From assembly GCF_003612015.1 (NCBI RefSeq), contig NZ_RARB01000003.1, forward strand, positions 455,673-519,672: 64,000 bases of DNA. The letters are read 5' to 3'. The position numbers were made by a program, and so were the translations under genes. Each line of letters opens with the position of its first letter. Positions within the stretch are counted from its first letter, which is position 1. This document shows positions 21,039 through 31,012 of the stretch, one piece after another. The DNA comes from Pantoea piersonii. Lineage in GTDB: Bacteria; Pseudomonadota; Gammaproteobacteria; Enterobacterales; Enterobacteriaceae. The notes beneath the pieces are model-generated. The model ran no database searches. It saw only the letters and a program-made list of their open reading frames with translations, and was not told the DNA's origin.

Positions 21039-21329
21039 TTTTCCACAAGCTGTGTATAAAAATAAAAAGCTGTTGTCATTCAACTGACACAGAGCGAGTC
21101 AAGGCTGATTTTAACAAAATGAAATATACTCATTACATGATAATTCAATGAGTTAAATAGAGAATGTGTATAAATGATAATGTGGATAGCGCAGCAGAGC
21201 GCAGGGCAACTTGTGGATAACTCTGTTTAAAATAGTTTTACAGATCGCCCAGAGCAGCGGAAAAACACGGCTGAAGCGCTGTGGATAACCTGATAAGCGC
21301 AGCGTTACGCGGCGATCATCAACGGCTTA
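21039..21329. promoter_or_regulatory. datA: DnaA-box cluster with IHF-like sites (datA-like locus)
   Basis: This non-coding stretch between queG and the tRNA-Gly genes holds four exact DnaA boxes (TTATNCACA, read on the minus strand) at 21051-21059, 21165-21173, 21212-21220 and 21280-21288. Two one-mismatch boxes lie at 21039-21047 (plus strand) and 21181-21189. IHF-like sites (WATCAANNNNTTR, one mismatch each) are at 21143-21155 and 21317-21329. In E. coli the DnaA-titrating, DnaA-ATP-hydrolysing locus datA lies at 94.7 min beside queG and the glyVXY tRNAs and needs IHF. The matching position and motifs make this its likely equivalent; the activity is inferred. Confidence 0.72.
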
Positions 21330-21362
21330 AGCTAAGCGTATGATTTTTAGCGATGTAAAATT

Positions 21363-21438
<76 letters not shown>

Positions 21439-21465
21439 ACAGGAAAGGTACTGCTAAACACATTT

Positions 21466-21541
<76 letters not shown>

Positions 21542-21567
21542 TTAGGAAAGGTACTGCAAACAAATTT

Positions 21568-21643
<76 letters not shown>

Positions 21644-21686
21644 GCCTTGTACCGTTGCATAAATTCTTCATCGGTACGGGGTGCGC

Positions 21687-21714
21687 ATTATACGAGAAAT
21701 TATTGCTGCTGCAA
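21687..21714 (-). promoter_or_regulatory. Promoter of the tRNA-Gly array
   Basis: On the minus strand a -35 TTGCAG (21709-21714) and a perfect -10 TATAAT (21687-21692) are 16 bp apart. A GC-rich discriminator (GCGCACCCC) follows, which is typical of stringently controlled stable-RNA promoters. Confidence 0.8.
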
Positions 21715-21797
21715 GAGTCTAAAAGCAAAATTTTGCGCTTTCGATTCGTTTGCCGATTAAAGCAGCAACCTGCTGTTTTCCTGCGCACCTTTCAACG

Positions 21798-22346
21798 CTA
21801 AAGCTGCAAAAAGTGCTCGCGATAGTATGCCAGCTCGGCGACAGATTCGCGAATATCATCCAGCGCCTGATGCGTGCCCGCCTTTTTAAAGCCTGGCAGA
21901 ATCTCCGGCTTCCAGCGACGCGCCAGCTCTTTTAAGGTGCTGACGTCCAGATAGCGATAGTGAAAATAGGCTTCCAGCTCCGGCATGTATTTGAAAAGGA
22001 AGCGGCGATCCTGACCAATGCTGTTGCCGCAAATCGGCGAACTGTTGGCGGGCACCCACTGCTTGAGAAATTCAATCGTCGCCAGTTCGGCGCGGCGATC
22101 GTCGAATTCGCTGGCCTTCACGCGCTCGACCAGCCCGCTGGCGGTATGGGTACGTACGTTCCACTCATCCATCAGCGCCAGCTGCGCGTCGGACTGATGC
22201 ACTGCCATCACCGGCCCTTCCGCCAGGATATTTAAATTCGCGTCGGTCACCAGCGTGGCTATCTCAATAATGCGGTCGCGCTCCGGATCCAGCCCGGTCA
22301 TCTCCAGATCGATCCAAATCAGATTATTTTCATTTCCTGTTGCCAT
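21798..22346 (-). CDS. orn: Oligoribonuclease
   Basis: Orn degrades di- and short oligoribonucleotides to mononucleotides, the last step of RNA decay, and also clears pGpG. It is a DEDDh exonuclease of 182 residues: [11 protein letters not shown] supplies the first Asp/Glu pair, [12 protein letters not shown] the next Asp, and [12 protein letters not shown] the His and last Asp. The ATG at 22346 is preceded by GCGGGA; longer upstream readings overlap the divergent rsgA region and lack homology. E. coli Orn has 181 residues. Confidence 0.97.
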   Translation of the reverse strand: MATGNENNLIWIDLEMTGLDPERDRIIEIATLVTDANLNILAEGPVMAVHQSDAQLALMDEWNVRTHTASGLVERVKASEFDDRRAELATIEFLKQWVPANSSPICGNSIGQDRRFLFKYMPELEAYFHYRYLDVSTLKELARRWKPEILPGFKKAGTHQALDDIRESVAELAYYREHFLQL

Positions 22347-22448
22347 GCTGTTTCCCGCCGTAGCCGTAGTCGTCATCAATAGTGAATAAGGTGTATCATA
22401 GACGTTTTGCCCAGCCGGGCGAAGTCTGGCGAAAGCCTGAGAGGATGC

Positions 22449-23492
22449 GTGAGCAAAAATAAACTGTCGAAAGGTCAACAACGTCGCGTCAGCGCTAACC
22501 ATCAGCGTCGTCTGAACCCGCGCGAAGCGCCGGAAGCTGACGATAATCTGTTTGGTGAAGCGGCGGAAGGCGTAGTGATCAGCCGCTTCGGCATGCACGC
22601 AGACGTTGAAGACCGCGAGGGCGAGGTGCATCGCTGCAACCTGCGCCGCACTATCCGTTCGCTGGTTACCGGCGACCGCGTTGTCTGGCGTCCGGCGCTC
22701 GGCGGCGGCAAAGGCATTGTCGAAGCGGTTCATGAGCGCAGCAGCGTGCTGACGCGCCCTGATTACTACGACGGGCTGAAGCCTATCGCCGCTAATATCG
22801 ATCAGATTATTATCGTGTCGGCGATTTTACCCGAGCTGTCGCTCAATATTATCGACCGCTATCTGGTAGCGAGCGAAACCCTGGGCATCGAACCGCTGCT
22901 GGTGCTGAACAAGACCGATCTGCTGGATGACAAGGCGCGCGCGTTCGTCGATGAGCAGATGGATATCTATCGCCGTATCGGCTATCGCGTGCTGATGGTC
23001 TCCAGCCATGCGAAAGCGGGTCTGGCGGAGCTGGAAGCTGCTCTGACCGATCGTATCAGCATTTTTGCCGGACAGTCCGGCGTCGGTAAGTCGAGCCTGT
23101 TGAACGCCCTGCTCGGCCTTGACGCGACGGCGGCAACCGCCATTGTCACCAATGATGTTTCCGACGTTTCCGGTCTGGGCCAGCACACCACTACCGCGTC
23201 GCGCCTGTACCACTTCCCTCACGGCGGCGATGTAATCGATTCGCCGGGGGTGCGCGAGTTCGGCTTATGGCATCTCGAACCGGAACAAATTACGCGCGGA
23301 TTTGTCGAATTCCGTGAATTTCTCGGCAGTTGTAAGTTCCGCGACTGTAAGCATGGCAGCGATCCCGGCTGCGCCATCCGCGCCGCCGTTGAAGCGGGCC
23401 AGATAGACATTTCGCGCTTCGACAACTATCACCGTATTCTGGAGAGCATGGCGCAGGTAAAAACGCGCAAAAATTTCTCCTCCAGCGAGTGA
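22449..23492 (+). CDS. rsgA: Ribosome small-subunit GTPase RsgA
   Basis: RsgA is a circularly permuted GTPase that helps late 30S maturation. An N-terminal OB fold (about 40-110) precedes the permuted G motifs in the order NKTD (G4), [12 protein letters not shown] (G1) and DSPGVREFG (G3). A C-terminal zinc-binding part has [14 protein letters not shown]. The GTG at 22449 is chosen because GAGAGG lies just upstream and the protein then begins [14 protein letters not shown], as in E. coli; 347 residues. It is divergent from orn with a 102-bp gap. Confidence 0.96.
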   Translation: MSKNKLSKGQQRRVSANHQRRLNPREAPEADDNLFGEAAEGVVISRFGMHADVEDREGEVHRCNLRRTIRSLVTGDRVVWRPALGGGKGIVEAVHERSSVLTRPDYYDGLKPIAANIDQIIIVSAILPELSLNIIDRYLVASETLGIEPLLVLNKTDLLDDKARAFVDEQMDIYRRIGYRVLMVSSHAKAGLAELEAALTDRISIFAGQSGVGKSSLLNALLGLDATAATAIVTNDVSDVSGLGQHTTTASRLYHFPHGGDVIDSPGVREFGLWHLEPEQITRGFVEFREFLGSCKFRDCKHGSDPGCAIRAAVEAGQIDISRFDNYHRILESMAQVKTRKNFSSSE

Positions 23493-23629
23493 TGATCGCT
23501 TCTTATCACGGCATTGACCCTGCATCGCCTTTATAACGGAAGGGATCACGGGGAAATTCGCCATCTGACCGGGGCGCTGATATGATTCGCCCCCTTTTGA
23601 TTGACGCGAAACAAAGCCAGGAGGCTAAG

Positions 23630-24526
23630 GTGTTTGATCGTGTAAAACTCGGCCTGAATCATGTACTGCCGAAAAAATGGTTAACGGAACTTGCGGGTTG
23701 GGGTGCCAGCCGTCGTGGCGGCTGGTTGACCAAACTGGTGATTGATATCTTCGTCTGGTTCTACAAGGTGGATATGTCGGAAGCCCGTAAGTCCGATACC
23801 GCCAGCTATCGCACCTTCAACGACTTCTTTGTCCGTCCGCTGAAGGACGACGCGCGTCCGGTCGATCCCGACGCGAATCTGATCGTGCTGCCTGCCGATG
23901 GCGCCATCAGCCAGCTGGGCCGCATCGAAGGCGACCAGATTTTCCAGGCGAAAGGCCACCATTATACGCTGGATGCGCTGCTGGCCGGTCAGGAAGAGAT
24001 GGCGGCACAGTTCCGCGACGGCCATTTCGTCACCACTTACCTTGCGCCGCGCGACTACCATCGCGTGCATATGCCGTGTAACGGTATTTTGCGTGAGATG
24101 ATCTATGTGCCGGGCGATCTCTACTCGGTGAACCCGCTGACGGCGCGCAATATTCCCAACCTGTTTGCGCGCAACGAACGCGTCATCTGCTATTTCGATA
24201 CCGATATCGGACCGATGGTGCAGATTCTCGTGGGCGCCACCATCGTCGGCAGCATCGAAACCAGCTGGGCTGGCACCGTTACGCCGCCGCGTGAAGGGGT
24301 GATTAAACGCTGGCACTACCCGGCAGCGGAGAGTGAAGGCGCGATCGTGCTGCTGAAAGGCCAGGAGATGGGGCGCTTTAAGCTGGGCTCCACCGTTATC
24401 AATCTGTTCGCGCCGGGACGCGTCAAGCTGGCGGAGAGTCTGGAAGCCGAAAGCAAAACCCGTCTTGGCCAGCCGCTGGCGATGGCGCTGCCGCAGACTG
24501 ACCCCGTCGACGTTATCGCCGACTAA
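23630..24526 (+). CDS. psd: Phosphatidylserine decarboxylase proenzyme
   Basis: Psd converts phosphatidylserine to phosphatidylethanolamine at the inner membrane. It self-cleaves at the LGST motif, where Ser254 becomes the pyruvoyl group. With the GTG at 23630 (CAGGAGG just upstream) the catalytic Asp90, His147 and Ser254 fall at the same numbers as in E. coli, which supports this start over an ATG at 23582. The 298-residue product lacks most of the charged C-terminal tail of E. coli Psd (322). mscM follows after 20 bp, the normal psd-mscM operon. Confidence 0.95.
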   Translation: MFDRVKLGLNHVLPKKWLTELAGWGASRRGGWLTKLVIDIFVWFYKVDMSEARKSDTASYRTFNDFFVRPLKDDARPVDPDANLIVLPADGAISQLGRIEGDQIFQAKGHHYTLDALLAGQEEMAAQFRDGHFVTTYLAPRDYHRVHMPCNGILREMIYVPGDLYSVNPLTARNIPNLFARNERVICYFDTDIGPMVQILVGATIVGSIETSWAGTVTPPREGVIKRWHYPAAESEGAIVLLKGQEMGRFKLGSTVINLFAPGRVKLAESLEAESKTRLGQPLAMALPQTDPVDVIAD

Positions 24527-24546
24527 CCGCTGAGAGTGTTTTTGCT

Positions 24547-27500
24547 GTGCGATCGTTTCTCATCCTGGTGCTGAGCCTCTGGCTCAGCACCTCAGCGCTG
24601 GCGGCCACCGTGCCGGATACCAGCCAAATCAAACAGGCGCTGGACGAAGCGAAAGCGGCAAAAAGCACGCCTGCGCAGGCGGAACAGGTGCAGTCCCTTG
24701 AAGCCGCCCTCAATTATCTTTCCGAACGCGATGAGTCGCTGGAGCGCGCAAAGCAGTATCAACAGGTCATCGATGACTTTCCCCGCCTCGCGCGCGAACT
24801 GCGCCAGCAAATCACCTCAATAGACGACAACAGCAAAAGCGTACGCAGCAGCATGAGCAGCGCCCAGCTCGATCAGGAGATCCTGCAGGTCAGCAGCCAG
24901 CTGCTGGAGGAAGGCCGTCAGGCGCAGCAGGAGCAGGATCGCGCCCGCGAGATCAGCGATTCCCTGTCGCAGCTTCCGCAGCAGCAAACCGAGGCACGCC
25001 GGGCGATGACCGAAAGCGATCGCCGTCTGCAGAACGGAACCACCGCCGCTTCGCCGCAGACGCAGGCGCAGCTGTGGGCGCGCCAGGCGGAAAACGCGGT
25101 GAATAAAGCGCGCGTTGATGAGCTGGAGCTGGCGCAACTCTCTGCCAACAATCGTCAGGAGCTGGCGCGCATGCGCGCCGATCTTCATCAGCGCAAGGCG
25201 ACGCAGCTCGATAATTACTTACAGGCTCTGCGCAACCAGCTCAATGAACAGCGTCAGCGCGAAGCGGAACTGGCGCTGGCGCGCACTGAGCAGCTGGCGG
25301 AAAACAGCGGCGACCTGCCGCCCGTTATCAGCAAACAGTTTCACATCAACCGCGAGCTTTCCGGCGCGTTGAACCAGCAGGCGCAGCGCATGGATCTGGT
25401 CGCCTCCCAGCAGCGGCTGGCGACCAATCAAATTATCCAGGTCCGCCAGGCGCTGGGCACGTTGCGCGAACAGTCGCAGTGGCTCGGCGCGTCGAATCTG
25501 CTCGGCGAAGCGCTGCGCGCGCAGGTGGCGCGCCTGCCTGAAATGCCTAAATCGCAGCAGATTGATAATGAGATGGCGCAGCTGCGCGTACAGCGCCTGC
25601 ACTTCGAAGATCTGCTGCAAATGCAGGATACGCTGCGCAAGGAGCATCAGCCCGACGGGCAGCCTTTTACCGCGGAACAGCGCCGTATTCTGGATGCGCA
25701 GCTCAAAACCCAGCGCGAGCTGCTTAATTCGCTGATTTCCGGTTGCGATACGCTGATTCTGGAGATCACCAAACTCAAGGTCGCCAATACCCAGCTGCAG
25801 GATGCGCTGACCGACGTAAAAGATGCCACCCATCGCTATCTTTTCTGGACGGCAGATATCACGCCCATCGGCCTCAATTATCCGGTCGAAGTGGCGCGCG
25901 ATCTGACGCGTCTGCTGTCGCTCAATACTCTGGGCCAGTTGGGCAAAGCGCTGGCGATGATGGTTACCAGCCGCGAGACCGTCCTGCCGCTGCTCGGCGC
26001 GGTGCTGCTGGTCGGCTTTAGCATCAGAACGCGTCGTCACTTCAACGCTTTCCTGGCGCGCTCGGCGAGCAAGGTGGGCAAAGTGACGCAGGATCGCTTC
26101 CGCCTGACGGTGCGCACCGTTTTCTGGTCGATTCTGGTGGCGCTGCCGCTGCCGGTATTATGGGCCGCGCTCGGCTATGGGCTGCAGCACGCCTGGCCCT
26201 ACCCGATAGCGGTGGCCTTCGGCGACGGCATTACGGCGACACTGCCGCTGCTGTGGGCCTTTATGATCAGCGCGGCGTTCGCCCGCCCAAACGGCCTGTT
26301 TGTGGTGCATTTTCGCTGGCCGCAAACCCGCGTAGCGCGCGCAACCCGTTACTACACGCTGACTATTGGTCTGATTGTGCCGCTGATTATGCTGCTGATC
26401 GCCTTCGCCAATATGGAAGATCGCCAGTTTTCCGCTTCGCTCGGCCGGCTCTGTTTTATCTTGATCTGCGGCGCGCTGTCGATTGTCACCGTCAGCCTGA
26501 AACGCGCCGGTATCCCGCTCTATCTGGATAAAGAGGGCAACGGCGATAACCTCGTGAACCGCGTGCTGTGGAACCTGATGATCGCTATTCCGCTGGCGGC
26601 CGCCCTCGCCGCGGCGATCGGCTATCTGGCAACCGCGCAGGCGCTGCTGGCGCGGCTGGAAACCTCTGTCGCCATCTGGTTCCTGCTGCTGGTGATTTAC
26701 CACATCATCCGGCGCTGGATGCTGATTCAGCGCCGCCGCATCGCCTTTGACCGCGCGCGTCAGCGCCGTGCCGATATGCTGGCGAACCGCGCGCGTCACG
26801 AAGATGAGAAAGACTCGGCCGCGCAGAACGGCGAGGTCGAGGTAGATGAGCCGATTATCGACCTCGACGCCATCAGCGCGCAGTCGCTGCGGCTGGTGCG
26901 CTCTATCCTCACCCTGATTGCGCTGGTGTCGGTGATTGTGCTCTGGTCGGAGATTCACTCCGCGTTCGGCTTCCTGGAGAACATTCGCCTGTGGGACGTC
27001 AGCACCACGGTACAGGGCGTTGAGAGCATTCAGCCGATTACGCTGGGCTCGGTACTGATTGCGATTCTGGTGCTGATTATCACCACGCAGCTGGTGCGCA
27101 ATATGCCGGCGCTGCTGGAGCTGGCGCTGCTGCAGCACCTTAATCTGACGCCGGGCACCGGATACGCCATCACTACCCTGACCAAATATGTACTGATGCT
27201 GGTCGGCGGCCTGATTGGCTTCTCAATGCTCGGCATTGAATGGTCGAAGCTGCAGTGGCTGGTCGCCGCGCTTGGTGTGGGACTCGGTTTTGGCCTGCAG
27301 GAGATTTTCGCCAACTTTATCTCCGGCCTGATTATTTTGTTTGAAAAGCCGATTCGTATCGGCGATACGGTGACGATCCGCGATCTTACCGGCAGCATTA
27401 CGCGCATCAATACGCGCGCTACCACCATTATCGACTGGGACCGTAAAGAGATCATTGTTCCGAACAAAGCCTTTATCACCGAACAGTTCGTCAACTGGTC

Positions 27501-27876
27501 GCTCTCCGACTCGGTGACACGCGTAGTATTGACGATTCCTGCGCCCGCGCATGTGGACAGCGAAGAGGTGACAACGGTACTGAGGCAGGCGTGCGAGCGC
27601 TGTAGTTATGTGCTGGATGTGCCGGCCCCGGACGTCTTCCTGGTTGATTTGCAGCAGGGTATCCAGCTGTTCGAGCTGCGTATCCATGCTGCGGAGATGG
27701 GTCACCGCATGCCGCTGCGTCATGAGCTGCACCAGCTGATCCTGAAAGGCTTTGCCGAGCACGGCATCGAAATGCCCTTCCCGCCTTTCCAGGTCCGTAT
27801 GGAGACGCTGGGTAAAAAGTCGCCCGCCAGCAACGGCTCGCCGTCATCGCGTACGTTTAAATCGGGTGGGCTTTAA
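24547..27876 (+). CDS. mscM: Miniconductance mechanosensitive channel MscM
   Basis: MscM is a large MscS-family channel that opens on hypo-osmotic shock. The 1109-residue protein has a signal peptide (about 1-19) and a long Gln/Arg/Leu-rich periplasmic coiled-coil region (about 20-470). About eleven membrane helices follow, then the MscS pore helix and cytoplasmic domain (GLGFGLQEIFANFISG, FEKPIRIGDTVTIRDLTG, NKAFITEQFVNWSLSD). The start is a GTG at 24547 with a poor ribosome binding site, so coupling to psd is likely. Length and sequence match E. coli MscM (YjeP). Confidence 0.95.
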   Translation: MRSFLILVLSLWLSTSALAATVPDTSQIKQALDEAKAAKSTPAQAEQVQSLEAALNYLSERDESLERAKQYQQVIDDFPRLARELRQQITSIDDNSKSVRSSMSSAQLDQEILQVSSQLLEEGRQAQQEQDRAREISDSLSQLPQQQTEARRAMTESDRRLQNGTTAASPQTQAQLWARQAENAVNKARVDELELAQLSANNRQELARMRADLHQRKATQLDNYLQALRNQLNEQRQREAELALARTEQLAENSGDLPPVISKQFHINRELSGALNQQAQRMDLVASQQRLATNQIIQVRQALGTLREQSQWLGASNLLGEALRAQVARLPEMPKSQQIDNEMAQLRVQRLHFEDLLQMQDTLRKEHQPDGQPFTAEQRRILDAQLKTQRELLNSLISGCDTLILEITKLKVANTQLQDALTDVKDATHRYLFWTADITPIGLNYPVEVARDLTRLLSLNTLGQLGKALAMMVTSRETVLPLLGAVLLVGFSIRTRRHFNAFLARSASKVGKVTQDRFRLTVRTVFWSILVALPLPVLWAALGYGLQHAWPYPIAVAFGDGITATLPLLWAFMISAAFARPNGLFVVHFRWPQTRVARATRYYTLTIGLIVPLIMLLIAFANMEDRQFSASLGRLCFILICGALSIVTVSLKRAGIPLYLDKEGNGDNLVNRVLWNLMIAIPLAAALAAAIGYLATAQALLARLETSVAIWFLLLVIYHIIRRWMLIQRRRIAFDRARQRRADMLANRARHEDEKDSAAQNGEVEVDEPIIDLDAISAQSLRLVRSILTLIALVSVIVLWSEIHSAFGFLENIRLWDVSTTVQGVESIQPITLGSVLIAILVLIITTQLVRNMPALLELALLQHLNLTPGTGYAITTLTKYVLMLVGGLIGFSMLGIEWSKLQWLVAALGVGLGFGLQEIFANFISGLIILFEKPIRIGDTVTIRDLTGSITRINTRATTIIDWDRKEIIVPNKAFITEQFVNWSLSDSVTRVVLTIPAPAHVDSEEVTTVLRQACERCSYVLDVPAPDVFLVDLQQGIQLFELRIHAAEMGHRMPLRHELHQLILKGFAEHGIEMPFPPFQVRMETLGKKSPASNGSPSSRTFKSGGL

Positions 27877-27937
27877 CTGAAACGCCGCGCTACGTCATAA
27901 CCGCGCGCAGTCAGGCTTATATTCTGCCCGGTAAACA

Positions 27938-27959
27938 GAGGCCCGCGAATGCGGGCCTC
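27938..27959 (-). terminator. Hairpin between mscM and mdh, probable mdh terminator
   Basis: A 9-bp GC-rich stem (GAGGCCCGC with GCGGGCCTC) and a GAAT loop lie between the two convergent genes. On the mdh strand it is followed by TGTTTA, a weak T-run; it may serve both genes. It lies in the 115-bp join between two segments that are far apart in E. coli. Confidence 0.6.
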
Positions 27960-27991
27960 GTCAGAAGAGAAATAGCGCTAAACCGGCACGC

Positions 27992-28930
27992 TTACTGCTT
28001 CACAAACTCTTCGCCCTGCGCGATATCTTTTCTCAGCGTCTCCAGCATGCCGTTTAACGCCTGCTTTTCAAACTCGCTGAGCGAGCCGATAGCGCGTCGC
28101 TCCGCAATACCCTTTTTGCCCAACAGCAGCGGCTGCGAGAAGAAGCGGGCATACTCGCCATCTCCTTCTACGTAGGCGCACTCGACGATGTTCGCCTCGC
28201 CCTGTAGCGCGCGTACCAGCGATAAGCCGAAGCGCGCCGCCGCCTGGCCCATCGACAGCGTCGCGGAGCCGCCACCCGCTTTCGCCTCAACCACTTCCGT
28301 ACCAGCATTCTGAATACGTTTTGTCAGGCTGGCGACCTCTTCGTCGCTGAAGCTCACCCCTTTCACCTGTGATAACAGAGGCAGGATAGTGACGCCGGAG
28401 TGACCGCCAATCACCGGCACCTCAACCTCATTCGGCTGTTTGCCTTTCAGTTCAGCGACAAAGGTATTCGCGCGGATGATATCCAGCGTTGTGACGCCGA
28501 ACAGACGATTTTTGTCATACACCCCATGTTTTTTCAGCACGTCAGCCGCGATCGCCACCGTGGTGTTAACCGGGTTAGTGATAATGCCAATAAGCGCTTC
28601 AGGCGCGGTTTGTGCCACTTGCTCGATAAGGTTACGCACAATCCCTGCGTTGACGTTAAACAGATCGGCGCGATCCATGCCCGGCTTACGCGCCACGCCC
28701 GCCGAGATGAGAATGACGTCCGCGCCATGCAGCGCAGGCGTCGCATCTTCGCCGCTAAAGCCCTGGATTTTGACTGCGGTGGGGATATGGCTGAGATCTA
28801 CCGCCACGCCAGGCGTTACCGGCGCGATATCATAGAGCGTGAGTTCGGAACCCGCAGGAAGCTGGGTTTTTAACAGAAGGGCGAGCGCCTGACCGATTCC
28901 GCCAGCAGCGCCAAGAACGGCAACTTTCAT
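27992..28930 (-). CDS. mdh: NAD-dependent malate dehydrogenase
   Basis: Mdh interconverts malate and oxaloacetate in the TCA cycle. The 312-residue protein, equal in length to E. coli Mdh, has the NAD-binding loop [14 protein letters not shown]. The substrate-binding arginines are in the ARKPGMDR and Arg153 regions, and the catalytic pair Asp150 and His177 ([10 protein letters not shown]) is present. It is divergent from argR as in E. coli; the 421-bp gap holds the promoters of both. ArcA and CRP control is known in E. coli, but I did not map sites. Confidence 0.98.
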   Translation of the reverse strand: MKVAVLGAAGGIGQALALLLKTQLPAGSELTLYDIAPVTPGVAVDLSHIPTAVKIQGFSGEDATPALHGADVILISAGVARKPGMDRADLFNVNAGIVRNLIEQVAQTAPEALIGIITNPVNTTVAIAADVLKKHGVYDKNRLFGVTTLDIIRANTFVAELKGKQPNEVEVPVIGGHSGVTILPLLSQVKGVSFSDEEVASLTKRIQNAGTEVVEAKAGGGSATLSMGQAAARFGLSLVRALQGEANIVECAYVEGDGEYARFFSQPLLLGKKGIAERRAIGSLSEFEKQALNGMLETLRKDIAQGEEFVKQ

Positions 28931-29271
28931 TCTGTACTCCTTATTAAGGTGGGGCAGAGTAGAGCCGAATTTCCATCTGTGTCCAGACCTGAATCAACTT
29001 CTCAGACGATGACAAACCCACTGTTCATTATGCGTGCCGCAGCACTTAATCTTATGGGTTGCTACTTTGTCAGCACAACGCGCCTGAATGACCGACAACG
29101 ATGTCGATAGCAGATAGAGCACGGCCGCGATAGCTATACATTCAGTACACCTCAATTGTATAACAATTCCGCAACCTTCGCTTACCCCGCCCGCACCGTT
29201 TTTGGTCTGCGCAGAAAATTTTGTTATCATGAGCGCCCGCAATACGCGGCGCCTGCCTGCTTCATCGACCA

Positions 29272-29309
29272 ATTGCATAAAAATTCATTCATATGCATAA
29301 TAATTTATC
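29272..29309 (+). promoter_or_regulatory. argR promoter overlapped by two ARG boxes
   Basis: Two 18-bp ARG-box-like palindromes (29272-29289 and 29292-29309; cores TGCATAAAAATTCA and TGCATAATAATTTA) lie 2 bp apart. They cover a sigma-70 promoter with -35 TTGCAT (29273-29278) and -10 CATAAT (29296-29301), spacer 17 bp. This fits ArgR autorepression as known in E. coli. A second, unblocked promoter (TTGGTC 29202-29207, TATCAT 29225-29230, 17-bp spacer) lies upstream. The rest of the 421-bp mdh-argR gap shows no gene. Confidence 0.8.
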
Positions 29310-29348
29310 TGCCGTCGGCGGGCGTTCGGCATTTTTCTTTACTGGTAG

Positions 29349-29822
<474 letters not shown>

Positions 29823-30295
29823 CCGCTTTACGCGACCGGCACTCCGCGCTGCTGGTCGCTTCTCTGACGACAACATCCCTCTATTCCCTGCTAATTCTGT
29901 TAGTTGCCTTATTCATTTCCCTGCTGTTTTCGCTGCTGATGTTGGTCATACCTTTTAGCCTGCTTACCCTTTCGCGCTATTTTACGCTGCTTTACACTAC
30001 GCAATTAGCGGCAACGCCCAGATCCAAATCAATAACCAGCCACATTCACCACGTTCTTTCGCACAAAAAGATAAAGTCACTTACCATTATGTTTTTAAAG
30101 GAATTTAAGGCTGAAAGGCTATTTTTTATCCGTTTTTTATAACTATAAAGAATAAAAATGAGTCATAAGGATAAAGAATAACAACTAAACATTATTAGGC
30201 AGGTATTAATTTCAGGCGTTATTAGTTCTATACTTCTTTTCGTGACGCAAATCACATCAAACAAAAAGACAAAAACAGACGACGAGGAAATATAT
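29823..30295. other. AT-rich intergenic region argR to yhcN1
   Basis: About 470 bp with base composition much more AT-rich than its neighbours. A 67-codon reading frame (29939-30142) has no ribosome binding site or family resemblance and is not called. A -10-like TATACT (30229-30234) and a CRP-like palindrome (30241-30256) lie at the right end. Otherwise I see nothing that names a function. Confidence 0.6.
30241..30256 (+). promoter_or_regulatory. CRP-like site ahead of the first yhcN paralog
   Basis: CGTGA-N6-TCACA matches the CRP consensus (TGTGA-N6-TCACA) at nine of ten core positions. It lies 39 bp before the ATG and just downstream of a possible -10 (TATACT), a position that would suit repression. 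Function is inferred. Confidence 0.5.
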
Positions 30296-30559
30296 ATGAA
30301 CGTTAAAACTACTATCGCAACCCTGAGTATTCTATCAGCACTGTCATTCGGCGCATTTGCAGCAGAATCTGTTAACTCGCAGCAGGCGCAAAATCTGCAG
30401 TCTATCGGTTCAGTAAGCGTAAGCGGCGTAGCCGGTTCTCCTGCACAAATCAATGACGAACTGAATGCGAAAGCAGAGCAGCAGGGTGCCAGCGCGTACC
30501 GTGTTATCGAGGCCTATAACAATGGCAACTACCACGCGACTGCTGAGCTTTATAAATAA
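30296..30559 (+). CDS. yhcN: YhcN/BhsA-family DUF1471 periplasmic protein, paralog 1
   Basis: An 87-residue protein with a signal peptide ending AFA and one DUF1471 domain (VSVSGVAGSPAQIN, AEQQGASAYRVIEAY), ending in the family signature ATAELYK. The ATG at 30296 follows GACGAGGAAA; an upstream frame from 30242 is rejected because it would delay the signal peptide. In E. coli the argR-adjacent yhcN responds to acid and peroxide stress. This is the first of three tandem paralogs, all with the same domain layout. Confidence 0.88.
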   Translation: MNVKTTIATLSILSALSFGAFAAESVNSQQAQNLQSIGSVSVSGVAGSPAQINDELNAKAEQQGASAYRVIEAYNNGNYHATAELYK

Positions 30560-30650
30560 GTTCGTTAACCAGACAACGTTGTAACGGCGACCTTATTGAA
30601 GCGCGCATTGCGCATCGGGTGCCTAATCGATGAATTCAGGAGAGTAGACC

Positions 30651-30917
30651 ATGAAAACCAAATCCATTATCGCCTTAGCAAGTTTAACTGCCGTTCTGTC
30701 GTTCGGTGCCAGTGCAGCCAGCCTGGTATCAAATCAACAGGCTGAAACGCTGCAGCCGCTGAACCAGACTATCAGCATCAGCGGCCATGACGGCGACCAG
30801 ACCAATATTCGTCAGGCGCTTTCTCAGAAAGCCGATGCGCAGGGCGCCAGCCACTATCGCATCATTGAGAATAACCAGGACGATACCTATCACGTCACGG
30901 CTGAGCTTTATAAATAA
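30651..30917 (+). CDS. YhcN/BhsA-family DUF1471 periplasmic protein, paralog 2
   Basis: An 88-residue paralog of its neighbours, with a signal peptide (about 1-22) and the DUF1471 fold (ISISGHDGDQTNIRQALSQK, GASHYRIIENNQDD), ending VTAELYK. The ribosome binding site AGGAGAG is well placed. A 91-bp gap follows paralog 1, with no clear terminator between them. It differs from paralog 1 mostly in the loop after the first strand. Confidence 0.87.
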   Translation: MKTKSIIALASLTAVLSFGASAASLVSNQQAETLQPLNQTISISGHDGDQTNIRQALSQKADAQGASHYRIIENNQDDTYHVTAELYK

Positions 30918-31012
30918 TTAACCGATCGGGCGCCCATGCGACGCCTGGCTATATCGACGACCCGCACTCTGATGCCAACCGCAGGTTGTTGATTGTAATG
31001 AGGAGATGAATT

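Noticed and set aside
21014..21362. The DnaA-box cluster as a replication origin
   Set aside because: Only two GATC sites, no AT-rich 13-mer array and no mnmG, mioC or dnaA nearby; a titration locus fits the position better.
28994..29278. A 94-codon minus-strand frame between mdh and argR
   Set aside because: Overlaps the promoter region of both genes and shows no protein-like features.
29939..30142. A 67-codon frame after argR
   Set aside because: Lies in AT-rich non-coding DNA, lacks a good ribosome binding site and resembles no family I know.
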